From Dichotomocladium elegans (lineage: Eukaryota > Mucoromycota > Mucoromycetes > Mucorales > Lichtheimiaceae), in the NCBI GenBank assembly GCA_025716815.1, contig JAIXMN010000018.1:310001-374000 (forward strand): a stretch of 64,000 nucleotides of DNA, read 5' to 3'. The translations under genes and the position numbers were made by a program. Positions 1-10,104 of the stretch are shown piece after piece. The notes below the pieces were generated by a model. That model made no database searches and had not been told where the DNA came from. It was given only the letters and a program-made list of their open reading frames with translations. Every line of letters starts with the position of its first letter. Within the stretch, counting starts at the first letter, position 1.

Positions 1-1640
1 GCCTTGACCGATCAATCCGCTTTGCGAATGTGTAAAATCCGGATAATAAACCTGGCATTTTTTAGTACATGTATATAGATTCTATACTTTTATGCAGTTT
101 AATTTTCGATATTGGGTTGTGTTGATTAAATATGTTCAGCTTCCATTTTTTATCATTATTAGCTGTTATTCAAAAAGGACTATCGTTTTTTAACTTTCTA
201 TACCATGCAACTGCGTTGTTCAGTGCTTATTGCTCCAGCTCCAGAAGGCGGAGCTATTCGATGTTTCACTGATTCGGGTTACCCATGTCTCACTTTCCGG
301 GAAACCTATTACGCTTTACTTTGCTTTTCACAACCGAACAAAACTGTTCAATAGAGTTGAGTTCAGGCAAATTGGATGGGAGATAGGCGCATCGATATTC
401 TCGGGACTTATTTATTGAGAGATATCTTCGGCTTTATCAATGGGTGCATTATCCATTACCAAATAACGGCCCTTCATAAGCTCATACTTATCCATTTCAT
501 CCATGGTAACCTTAAGAAAGCTGAGGTAATATCCAGTTACAGTTCCTTTGCTTGCAGATATGGACTGTCCCGCTCTTTTTCTTTTTTTTCTGGCTATGGC
601 TGTGGGAATCAAAAGCTACATATCTAATGTTGCATGATGCAGAAATTGCTCTCACGATGTAGTTGTTTTCGCTCTTTTTCCGGCATTGTAACTACTCGAG
701 AAGTCCCTTTCTTCGACCATGCGATGTTGCATTTCATGTTAATATGGAATCCAGACTCATCAAGGAAAACATAGCTCTTTCTAAAGTCAATATCAGTCAT
801 GTCCCATCGGCATACCCGGTGAAGGTGCTCTTGGATCTTTGCATCACTATTTCTGTCTACAGGCTGAACCCGAGCCTTCTTTAATGACAACTTGCATTCA
901 TTCTTCATAAATCGATGGAGTGTCGTTTTCGATACTTTAAGATCCTCAAATCTCTGGAGCAATTGCTTCTTAAGTTGCTCTGGGACGACTGGCGGATTTT
1001 CATCAACCTATGCTAAAATACAAAAGCACTTTTATGCTCTTCATCGAGAATATGTGAACAACCTCTGCCTCTACGTTTCTTAAGTACTCCAAGGGTCTTA
1101 TTCATATAGAGATGTCCATCGCTGAGTTGGCCAAACATGAATTCCTAACCGTTTTGCAACAACGGAAGCGCTCGAAACCTTCTTGAACATCAGTTGGAAA
1201 AATCTGACCTTATCTTTATTGATGTGTGTTGTGCAGCCGCGCTTAAAGTCTGCTTCTTTCATCTAGATATCTGTATCCTTTTGTTTGCGGATATGCTTAA
1301 CAACAAGGTCAGGATTGCCGTTGCAAGATAGATTACGCAGATATCCTGTGTGAGAACAAACGGATTGAAGAGAGTGTATTTCCTCATCAGCGACATGACC
1401 TTGTCCACCTTCGTAAAAAAAAAAATAGGGTGCTCATATCAGAATGTAAAATAGATATAAAATAAAAAGGATTCAAAAGGGCAAGAAGCCGACTAGCATT
1501 TACAGAGATGGATTTGTGCGGCATCTTTCGCCGTGAATGCGAAATTTGCTTTGAGCAAAACTCAACTTCCATTTTTGTGATTTTGCGACTTCAGAACTGC
1601 TAGGACACGACTTCAATGTTGGAAAATGCTATATACATAC
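1..1640 (-). mobile_element. Decayed IS630/Tc1-mariner type DNA transposon
   Basis: The minus strand carries broken frames of a DDE transposase between about 232 and 1080, with a non-coding flank up to about 1640. Pieces of the same element recur at 20735-20900 and 48930-49110, which supports calling it a repeat family. I could not find convincing terminal inverted repeats or a TA target duplication, so both ends are approximate. The block 1321-1440 matches 20790-20890, and the block 231-400 matches 48950-49100, all in the same orientation. No intact copy is present in the window. Confidence 0.6.
232..962 (-). pseudogene. Transposase pseudogene (DDE, IS630/Tc1 type)
   Basis: Read on the minus strand, 962-624 gives a helix-turn-helix-like segment followed by the first catalytic block FLDESGFHINM. 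The next piece, 612-412, holds LVMDNAPID, the second Asp block. A third piece around 400-330 reads like the L-N-x-I-E-Q-F block of the third acidic residue, but only after frame changes and stops. The order and spacing of the three blocks fit the IS630/Tc1 family. The reading frame is interrupted by stops and shifts near 620 and 400, so it cannot encode an active enzyme. Several ORFs on the plus strand here are shadows. Confidence 0.65.
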
Positions 1641-3030
1641 TGTACAGAGAAGATACGGTTAGCAATGAATCTGCTAACATAATGTTATGTCTTTCCTATA
1701 TTGTTAACACCTCCCTAAAGTAAGTCGGGTATATCAGCTTTGGACTTTGCAGCACTGTAATGCAGAACATAGTATGATGGTAATGGTTCATATCATACTA
1801 TCATTAGCTCTGTTTCTCCCAACTCTTCCTTCAATTGTCTTCTTATGATTCTCTTTAGTTCCGCCCTCGAGAAATAAATAAAAAAGGAAACCCAGCTGTA
1901 TATCCCACATCACCAAAGAATCATCTGACAAGCGAGATGCACTACTCTATAACTTCCGCAAAATTTTTCTGTCGATGTATGCTTACACACAACTGGGTTA
2001 CTGGTATTTAGCAATTCGAACCGTCTGTCAGTTCTTTTTAAAATACGGAACTTTTCGTTTACCGTTTCAAATGCATCTATAGGTTTCTCTCAAAAACTTG
2101 GCAGATTTTTCTGTTGGCACAAAGGCGGCCGGTAGTCGACATGCGCCGAAAAGGCTGAACATAGTTTTACGGTGTGTGTACGTATGTATCGTCCGTCATG
2201 AGTAAACAGTCTCTTCTCCAAAAAAAGAAATCTCACCTCAACATATCAACAAAATGCTGCATATGTCGGATCAATAGCTTTAACTCTATTAACAAGCATA
2301 TAACGAGAGAGACAAAAATATGACACTCGCTCCACCTATTAACTGTCAAGACCGAGCAAAAGGAACAAATATGCTTTCTGCACCCGCAAATAAAGCTTTA
2401 ATTTCTGCATACACAAGTAGCTTCTTTTCATAAGTAATTCTGCAAGAGAAAAGATAGAGAAGACGTGTGCGGTGTTTAGTACCCATCTATTACTGAATGA
2501 AGTAAAAAGGATAATGGGAAGAATGAGTATAGTTTGCGCTCGTGAAGAGATTTAGGGAATAATAAATGGAACCTTTTTTGACGGGCTTTGGCTGCATGAT
2601 TAATGCAACATAACAAGAATGATGCATTTACATACATTGTTCTTTTCAGGCATTCTTTGCAATTGATAAACTTCAAACTCGTTTGAAACCCTAAAATATC
2701 GAATGCTTGGCCTGTTCAATCCATCTCCATCATAGTTACCCAAAAGCCTACTGCGACAATTTCGTTTAGTCATTAAGTGCAAAGATTGACGGGGATTTTA
2801 CGTAGCATCTGGAAAGGTTAGATTTACGCCCATATTACGCCAGAGTCGGTAGCAATTTGCTTGACGATGCATGTAAAGATGGCTAGTAGGCCCCATTGTC
2901 ACAGATTATTTTTGCAGGCACCACGAGGTCAAGATGGATTTCCTGCTGTCGTTAAGAGAAAAACGCGTTCAAATGTTTTTGTTCTCTGGCCAAAATATTT
3001 GGCTGGTACCTACTTCTACTGTCACATACC
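1641..3030. other. Intergenic, no gene seen
   Basis: AT-rich sequence with only short chance ORFs on both strands and no recognisable domain, splice pattern or RNA gene. It may include more decayed transposon material, but I see no conserved block. Confidence 0.5.
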
Positions 3031-3081
3031 ATGTGCTTTTATACGTGTGTGAGAAAAAAAACGCCTTCACTCTTCTACACT

Positions 3082-3380
3082 TCACACACACACACACACA
3101 CAATTTTGCACCGGCTGACCAAGCATGGAACCGACATGTATAATATTTTTTTCGTCAAGAAGAATATAAACAATGTGGTTAAGAAGATATATATGAATAT
3201 GTATAAGAACGCTGGGAAGAAAGCTATGCTCATACATAAATTCTTTCTCTGTGTGTATGTGTGTGTGTGTGTTTGTTTGCTGCGCTTATTTGTAGGACAT
3301 AACCTTATTCATCATCATCCCTCTATGCATAACACAAAGTGGGAGAAAGAGAAAGAGAAAGAGAAAGAGAGAGAGAGAGC
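3082..3380. repeat. Cluster of microsatellites: (CA)n, (TG)n, (GAGAAA)/(GA)n
   Basis: A (CA)n run lies at about 3083-3102, a (TG)n run at about 3250-3272, and a purine tract of GAGAAA then GA units at about 3342-3380. They sit downstream of the zinc-finger gene stop at 3545 (minus strand). The 121-codon ORF that spans them is a by-product of the repeats. Confidence 0.85.
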
Positions 3381-3544
3381 CAGGGCACCAGCTTAGCATG
3401 GGTATGAATGGAATGACAAATTAGGGATAGGACGCGGGTTGAGTTTTTTTTTGTGGTGATGGTGGAAGAAACAGAGATTGGAAAGGAGGAGGAATTGGAG
3501 ATTTACATAGGGTAATGTACAAAACTGGGTAGATTCAGGACATG

Positions 3545-4437
3545 TTACAGACAGACACAAGCACTGTCTGTGAATAGGTCACGCAAAGAATCAAAATAAT
3601 CAGGGGTTGTAGAGAGCCGGCCGAATGCCTGCAATACCTCCAGCTCATCCGCCGTCAGCTTGACGTTCTGACCAACCATGAGTACAGCTGAAGCTGTCAC
3701 TTTTTTGTCACTGTGGTGTTCTTTCCGCTCTTCGTTCACCGGCGGATTGCACAGATCAGCAATTGAGAGCCTTCGATGGCTATGTGTTCCCTCGTGGGTG
3801 TTATTTGCCAAAGGTACAGGTGGCATGTGCATCCGGTGGTAACGGTGATCGAGGCTACCGGTTGTACTACTACGGGCGCGCCTCTGACGTGCAAATGGAG
3901 TTGTAGGATGCGGTGAAAACATCGGCAATGGCGATGACGTTGATAAGAATCCAGCCGCTGTGACCGCGGTTGCCGCAGTTGTTGGTGTTGTTGTTGCCAT
4001 CGTCGTTGTCGTTGCTGCTGCTGCGGCGATACTGTTTCCGGGGGCGGCCCGGTGTGTTTGCGTGTGTTGCATCATGTTATCGAAACGGCTAAACATCTTG
4101 TTACACTCCGGTACAATGCATTTAAATGGTTTCTGCACAAAAGGAAGAAAAATCAGCACAAATCAAGAAACTGCACAAAGGAAGGTGAGCTGTTCTTTAT
4201 CTAACCTCTCCGGTATGTTTGCTGCGGACAAAAGGAAGGAAAAAAAGCATTAAACATCATTCATAGTTTCCCATTCACTCGGGTGTTGACGGTCTATCTG
4301 TCTTACCGAGCGTGCCTAGCCAAATGTTCACTTCGAGTGAAGACCATGTGACAATCGCCATATCCCGTGCATTGGAACAGCCTAGGCTTTCCCGCACTGC
4401 CGTTACTACTGTTGCTTCGAGATCGTTGGGGAGGCAT
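3545..4437 (-). CDS. Two-finger C2H2 zinc-finger protein, likely transcription factor
   Basis: Three exons on the minus strand: 4437-4307, 4221-4206 (only 16 nt) and 4132-3545, giving about 244 residues. Finger 1 uses Cys23, Cys29, His42 and His46. Finger 2 uses Cys54, Cys59, His72 and His76. They are joined by the classical linker HTGEKPFKC, and this linker is rebuilt only when the 16-nt exon is included, which confirms the splicing. The rest is low-complexity Ala/Thr/Ser sequence, then a C-terminal block with a repeated LxxLF-like helix. The pattern resembles paired-finger fungal regulators of the Msn2/Rgm1/Usv1 sort, but the exact orthologue is not clear. Start is the first ATG upstream of finger 1. 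Nuclear DNA binding is inferred. Confidence 0.85.
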
Positions 4438-5136
4438 ATACTATGATAGTTTTATGTTTGTTATTTGATCTCCCTGGAGAAAATAGAACCACTTTAATGG
4501 GGAAGAGCAAACGGCCAAGGTAAAAAAAAAAATGGAAGAGAGGTAGAAAAAAGAGAAAAGAAGCAAAGTCTTTTCAAATGTACCAGGCCTTATATTTGAT
4601 TTTGTTGCAGAGATACCCCAAAAAGGAGGTATTCTTTTCTCATAAAAGTTTCCAAATAACACGGATATGGCGTGGGACTCACAGACCAAAGGGTGTGTGG
4701 TATGTGTATACATACATACATACATACATAGATATATATATATATAAGTGTGTGTATGTGTATACGTTGCTTTTATCACGCACGCATATCAACCTTTAAT
4801 TCAATAGGTAAAAAAAAACAATTAGGAGGGACCCAGACCGCAGATAATAGCATCTTCTCCAAACATGTCATGATGGCGCAATGTCTCCTCAGACTACCAT
4901 GTCCCCATGATCAAAAAGTCATAGTATGGCCATTATTGTCCAGACACAAAGATAGAAAAAAGAGAGAGAGATAGAGAGAGATAGAGCGAGAGAGAGAGAA
5001 GGAGGGGGGAGCGAGATAGGAAGGCAAAAACAGTGATGAACGGCGATCGCCTTTCGGGAACAAAAATAAAGGAGACCGAAGGGAGGTCACCTTACCTGGT
5101 GGTGGCGGTAGGGTACCGGGTCGAGCATTATTTCCC
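4438..5136. other. Intergenic with microsatellites
   Basis: Lies between the 5' end of the zinc-finger gene and the 3' end of MAF1. It holds a (CATA)n/(TA)n stretch at about 4708-4750, a short TG run beside it, and a GA-rich tract at about 4957-5000. No coding exon is supported. Confidence 0.6.
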
Positions 5137-6188
5137 TTACGCGTACCCTTCGCTGTCCTCATCATGCTCTGCCAGGACATTGATTAAGCTGCATCTCAGT
5201 CAGCACTTCTATTTCACTTTAATATTAGCATTTATATACCTTTGGCTTTTGACGAAAAAGTAGACCATCCGTTTGAGTTTCCGGTTGAAGAAAAAGTAAT
5301 TCATAGACCAACTTGCGTGTGTGAGTGAGTCGAGTGAGTTGTGTTCATATGTCAGATGATTCATTATTTGGGAACGATAAGAGCAGCGCTACTATTCCTT
5401 ACAGGTATCCGTCCTCATCACTCATTGGGTCTTCGTCCAAATCGGGATGGTAACTGTAGACATCGCAATCGGTCAGCTGTACCAGATCGTCGAGGATATC
5501 CCACATTCTGCACTTGGATAATGAAGGTGGTCAGTGTCCTACTTTTTCTCATTCCGCCGGTGCCTGAGAACCACCGTGCGGTATCACAATCTTCGCCACA
5601 TGCATTCATACACTCGCCCCGTTTTCTTTCTCTCCACTCTCCGACCAGAAAAAGAAACAAAAATGGATGCAGGATAAGCTCACCTGTATCGATTAACAAT
5701 AGCTGCATTTCCCAGATTGAATAATGTCGTGTTCACTGAGTTAATCACGAGCTCCAGCGAATGCTGTTTGGAAAACTGTCCTGGTCGTACGTCCGAGAAG
5801 TCATGCTCAGGGAAGACAGCGTTCAGAGTAGCAAGGAGGTAGAAGAAAGTTTTACGTGGCGTGGCTTCGTCTAGCCGCCCAAACGGTGAGATGACATGCA
5901 GATCGTCAAGGTGCGCAGCTTGAGGTGAAATAGAGCTTGCCGTCAAGAGGTCAGGAGGCGGGTTGTATTTATTTTCTAATTGTTTGAGCAGTCTCTTGTC
6001 TGCACCTGCAGATTTGCCTTTGGAAAAGAAGGGCATTAGCAAGCTGGACAGAGAGATTGGGATGGAAGCAATGAGGATCGGAAATTACAAGAATATGCCT
6101 CAATCCGGCCGTTCAGAAGGCATTCCGAAGTTTCCCAACGGAAGGCAGCATTGAGTACGTCCAAAGTGTCAATTTCGAGAAATTTCAT
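5137..6188 (-). CDS. maf1: MAF1, repressor of RNA polymerase III
   Basis: Five exons: 6188-6089, 6005-5684, 5507-5403, 5311-5240 and 5188-5137, encoding about 216 residues. The N-terminus has the family block MKFLEIDTLDVLNAAF and the start of box A, GRIEAYSC. After that come KTFFYLLATLN and FSDVRPGQF, then the B and C boxes VNRYRMWDILDDL, CDVYSYHPDLDEDP and WSMNYFFFNRKLKR. The tail is short and acidic. Known role: Maf1 binds and represses Pol III under stress or poor nutrients, controlled by TOR/PKA phosphorylation. All splice joins keep frame. It is divergent with the F-box gene, starts 272 nt apart. Confidence 0.93.
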
Positions 6189-6460
6189 GATGATGTTGCG
6201 GTTAAGGTATGAAAGCAAGCAGGAGCACTACTTTAGAAGACGACTTTCTTTCTGGGTATATAATGTGGAAAAGGGGGTGCGGGGCGTGCCCCCGCTTGGT
6301 CGGAGGGATAATCACCGATCATCACCCAGCATTATGCATCATTCAAGCAACGGAAAATACATCCTCAATAGCAAGGGTCATCATGAAGATGGGTCCCGGA
6401 ACAATATTTCAGAACCATATTTCCCCATCTCACATTACTATCGCTAATAACAAGAGATCA

Positions 6461-7778
6461 ATGTCTCTTCTCAACTTGCCCGCCGAAATCCTCTTAATTA
6501 TATTCTATTATTTAACTCCCCGCTCTATATGCCGCCTTCTAAGCGTATGCCGCACGTTCGGCATGCTTCGGCACAATGAACAGCTCTGGCAAGAACTCGC
6601 GAGAAGACACGGCATCATTTACCGCCACCCGCGTCAGAAATGGTGGGAACTTTTTGCAACAGGTGACCTATTCACCATATGTCCGCATATCCACGACAGG
6701 CAACTGCTCGCGTCGCTCAAAGACACATCCTTGGTGTTCTGGCAACGCGCGATGGAATCAAGCTGTTGTGATAGACAGGAAAGGGGAATGTGTCTCGAAC
6801 CCGGATGTCACTTCATTGGTAATCAGTCCGTAATAAGCTAATACCCAAGCTACCTTTCTGATTTTGGGCGGGTTAACCAAGGTTGTGGTGATGCTTTTTT
6901 TGTTCCCGAGGTTTATCCAGGACATCTCCGTGAACATTATCATGCGACGGAACACGCGTACGTTCTTAAATTATCACCTCTACATTTTTTGGAGATATGG
7001 TGCTACGCGTGCAACAAACCTGTAAAGAGCAAAAGCGGCGAGAAAATGGGCAGGTAGACAAGGATAGATTAACCGAGTAAACGAACTGTTAGGTAGGGTT
7101 CTGGGGTTTTCCCAGCATTCAAAAGCCCATGACAGAGCGATATCTTGTCCGACGTGTGATACAACAGCTGACGCATCCTCCATGGGATCACGTACTTGCC
7201 TCCAGGGTGATACGATGGCGACGGGCCATTGAGCGCAAGCTCATGACGTCCCAGAGAGACCATTTGGACTGCTACATCGTGGAGCGTGGGTGGTTCCTGG
7301 CCTGGAATGATTTTATCCGAGGTAACGGGCTTTCTTGACATAAAAAAAATGATATTCACGCACGGTCCATCTCCCACGCGCTTTCTCACCAACAGGTGAC
7401 GTGGACAACATACCTGCCGAGTTGCCAAATCATATACTTTTTGACGAACAAGATGATCTAAAACCTTCCATTCAGCTGGGCAAAGACTTTGAGCTCGTAG
7501 GAGGACTCTTGCGAAGCTATATTGAACGAGTCTATGGGGTTCAAGGGATTATTGTTTCCGGATGTAAGGACCGTGGGCAAAATGTGACACATTTGTAGGC
7601 TGACCCCCTTTGCTTAGATGATCTCCGAAGTAAAAAGAAATACAAACATATCTGGGAATCCATTCTTTTCAGGCGCCACATTCTGCGCAACGTCCCGGTG
7701 GATATGATGAGAATTGGTAGTGCTGTTTTCGGTGACTTTGATGACCGTGGACCAACGTCACCGCCGTATTCAGATTAA
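6461..7778 (+). CDS. F-box protein with USP20/33-like ZnF-UBP and DUSP domains
   Basis: Five exons: 6461-6818, 6882-7053, 7116-7321, 7396-7563 and 7618-7778, about 354 residues. Residues 1-45 are an F-box (LNLPAEILLIIFYYLTP). A ubiquitin-type zinc finger runs from about 74 to 175, with CPHI, then CLEPGCHFIGCGDAF across the first splice join, then HYHATEHAYVL and WCYACNKPV. This order closely follows the finger of human USP20/USP33. Residues about 228-310 look like a DUSP domain (VERGWFLAWNDFIRG, then a D-x-I-x-N-type segment). No Cys/His protease boxes are present and the gene is too short to hold them. Inferred role: an SCF adaptor that reads free ubiquitin tails or USP-type clients. The second zinc pair is atypical (adjacent Cys-Cys). 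Confidence 0.8.
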
Positions 7779-7949
7779 AAAAAAACACAAGAAGTAGATA
7801 GACAGACAGACTTGGATCTTATTCTTCCGAGATAAACGAATATTCCCACATCAAAGGTTATTTATCGGGATATTTCCGGTCCAATTTTCCCCGCCGAGGC
7901 ATTCAAAAAGAGTTTCTTCGGGGACGTCTTTTCTTCTCTCTCACTTACC

Positions 7950-9254
7950 ATGTCTACCGTTCCTAAGGTACATCCCATACAAATCGCAGATCGCTTGCGT
8001 GATTTCTTTAACATCGACAAAAACTAGCCTGTATCTCAAACTGAATTCCAACCTTCCGAGCTTGGCTTTGGTGCTGGGGCCTTGTCAGGAACATATGACA
8101 AGATTGAATCGCACTGGCCAGTCGAGGCATGTCGCGAAGCATTGCAGAGCGGTAAGATGATTAAAAATCACCAAGAGCCAAAAAAATTGAATCTTTACCC
8201 ATTATAGGCATTAATGTTTTTGACACGTCGCCTTATTATGGTCAAAGCGAATTCATCCTTGGTGACGCGCTTGACACGCTTAAGGGCGAATTTCCTCGTT
8301 CATCCTACTATATCCAGACCAAGATCGGTCGGTACGGTGTGCATCCTCGCGATTTTGATTACAGAGGCAAACGTGTCCGTGAGAGCGTTGCCGAGAGCAT
8401 GCGACGCCTCAAGACGGATTATTTGGACGTGGTTTTGTGCCATGATGTCGAATTTGTTGATTTTGAGGATGTGGTTGGTCCTGAAGGTGCTCTCGAAGCA
8501 CTTTTTCAACTCAAGGTATGTTCTCAAAGGACGTGGGCAGAGGGAGAAAAGAAAGGATGTAGTAACAGCATACACATCTCACCACTTTTCAATGGCACCA
8601 ACAGAAAGAGGGAGTAATCAAATATGTCGGTTGCTCAGGTACAGCGACTCCTTCCGTTCGCTCGCGTACATTACTTGGTCACTCATCCTTCATTTCCTCC
8701 CATCGTCTGATTTAGGCTACCCGCTCCCCGTCCTGCTCAAGATTGCCGAACATCAGCAGGCCAAGGGCAACCCATTGGATTGTATCTTGTCCTACTGTCA
8801 CTATACCCTCCAGAACACGTCACTAGCTGATTATACTCCCAAGTTCCATGCCGCTGGCGTGCGATATGTGGCCAATGCCTCTCCTCTGGGAATGGCCCTC
8901 TTCCGAAATGCGGGCCCGCCCGACTGGCACCCTGCCCACGCTGAGCTGCGGGCCGCTGCTGCAAAGTGTGCCTCAGTGGCTAAGGAGAACGGTATCGACA
9001 TTGCCGAGCTGGCATCCATCTTTTCGTTTACAGGTCGGGATACGTTCAATCTCAACTGCACCTATATCGGCCTGGAAAACAAGGAGGATGTGCAGAAAGC
9101 CATTGCGACCTGGAAACGTGTCAAGGCCCGTCAGCAACAACTGGAACAGCCAAGTGACATTGAACGCAAGGTTGTCGAGGAGATTAACGCCCTCCTGGCT
9201 CCTTATAAGAACTATTCGTGGGAGAGTCCGTCGCCTCGCGAGCTAGCTGCTTAA
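7950..9254 (+). CDS. Aldo-keto reductase, D-arabinose/L-galactose dehydrogenase type (ARA2-like)
   Basis: Five exons: 7950-7967, 8028-8151, 8208-8515, 8605-8638 and 8716-9254, about 340 residues, matching the usual ~335 for this group. The catalytic tetrad is visible: Asp and Tyr in FDTSPYYG, Lys in IQTKIG, His in VVLCHDVEF. The GFGAGALSG start and IKYVGCSGYPLPVLLK follow the D-arabinose 1-dehydrogenase/L-galactose dehydrogenase subfamily. Known role: oxidation of an aldose to its 1,4-lactone in D-erythroascorbate (fungal ascorbate-like) synthesis, in the cytosol with NAD(P)+. Substrate choice cannot be fixed from sequence. It converges with PET100; stops are 196 nt apart. Confidence 0.88.
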
Positions 9255-9450
9255 TGTGGAACGATCTCTGTACATTGTTTTCGGTTGCATTTTTTCTTTG
9301 CTGTAAATTACTATTATTGCTCTTGTTTGTCGTTGCTGTACACAATGTCGATGCTGACTGTGAAATGAATATCACGCATAATCCATCTTTCTTCTCCATC
9401 ACCCGCCTCTTCCCTTCCCTCCTCCCAGTCCTTTTTGCCATCTATAGTCA

Positions 9451-9890
9451 TTATTTATTGTCAGTCGATTGCTGTTGCTGTTCTTCTCGGTATTTCCTCC
9501 ATCGCTCCTCGCGTTGGGCTTTCAAGAGATTCATAGTCTCGCGGACTTCGTCAGAAGTGGTGGGAGGTTTCTGCGAACGGGTTAGAAGGTAAGTAATACA
9601 TATGGTAAAGAAAAATAGCAGGGGGCTCTTGAGTTTTTTTTTTTAAAAAAAAACAAGAAGACACAACTTCCCACATACCGTAGTTTTTTCGTAATCGGGC
9701 CAGAACTTGATCCCTTTGACATGCTTGTCATAGAAATCGGGACCACCAAAGTAGAGCATAACGCCCACCGGGAAAAACACATAAAAGCCAAACTAGAATT
9801 GGGCAATGCTGTTTTCAACTTGGCGTTCTTTCAGATAAAGGTAGTAAAAGGACTAATTACCTTGACAACTTCCAATCGAGGACCACCCAT
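9451..9890 (-). CDS. pet100: PET100-like cytochrome c oxidase assembly factor
   Basis: Three exons: 9890-9861, 9792-9679 and 9570-9451, about 87 residues, a normal size for Pet100. The N-terminus MGGPRLEVVKFGFYVFF leads into a single hydrophobic segment ending PVGVMLYFG. After that come the conserved FWP (here FWPDYEKT) and a charged helix rich in Arg, Glu and Gln. Known role: an inner mitochondrial membrane protein that helps assemble complex IV. The start is the only ATG that gives the family N-terminus. Divergent with SNU66; starts 214 nt apart. Confidence 0.88.
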
Positions 9891-10104
9891 TGTTTATTTT
9901 TTTCTAAAAAAATCGAACGAGGGAAAAAAGGAAACGGTGTGCCCAGGAGAAGTTGCGGTTGACGGGGCGGGGTGAGTAGGTGGGTGCAGCGTGACATCCA
10001 AAAAGGCGGAATTACGCGGGGTCTTAAATTTGGGAGAAAGCCCTATTGCTGCGGAGAGACGATCTTAGTGGTCGCTCATTTGTTTTCCCGTTTCTATTCT
10101 TTCA

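Noticed and set aside
3031..3396. 121-codon plus-strand ORF
   Set aside because: It is translated from CA, TG and GA microsatellites and has no domain.
6819..6881. A GT-TG or 24-nt intron in the F-box gene that would join to GRVNQGCG
   Set aside because: A standard GT-AG intron ending CCAAG at 6881 restores HFIGCGDAF, the family motif, so the odd options are unnecessary.
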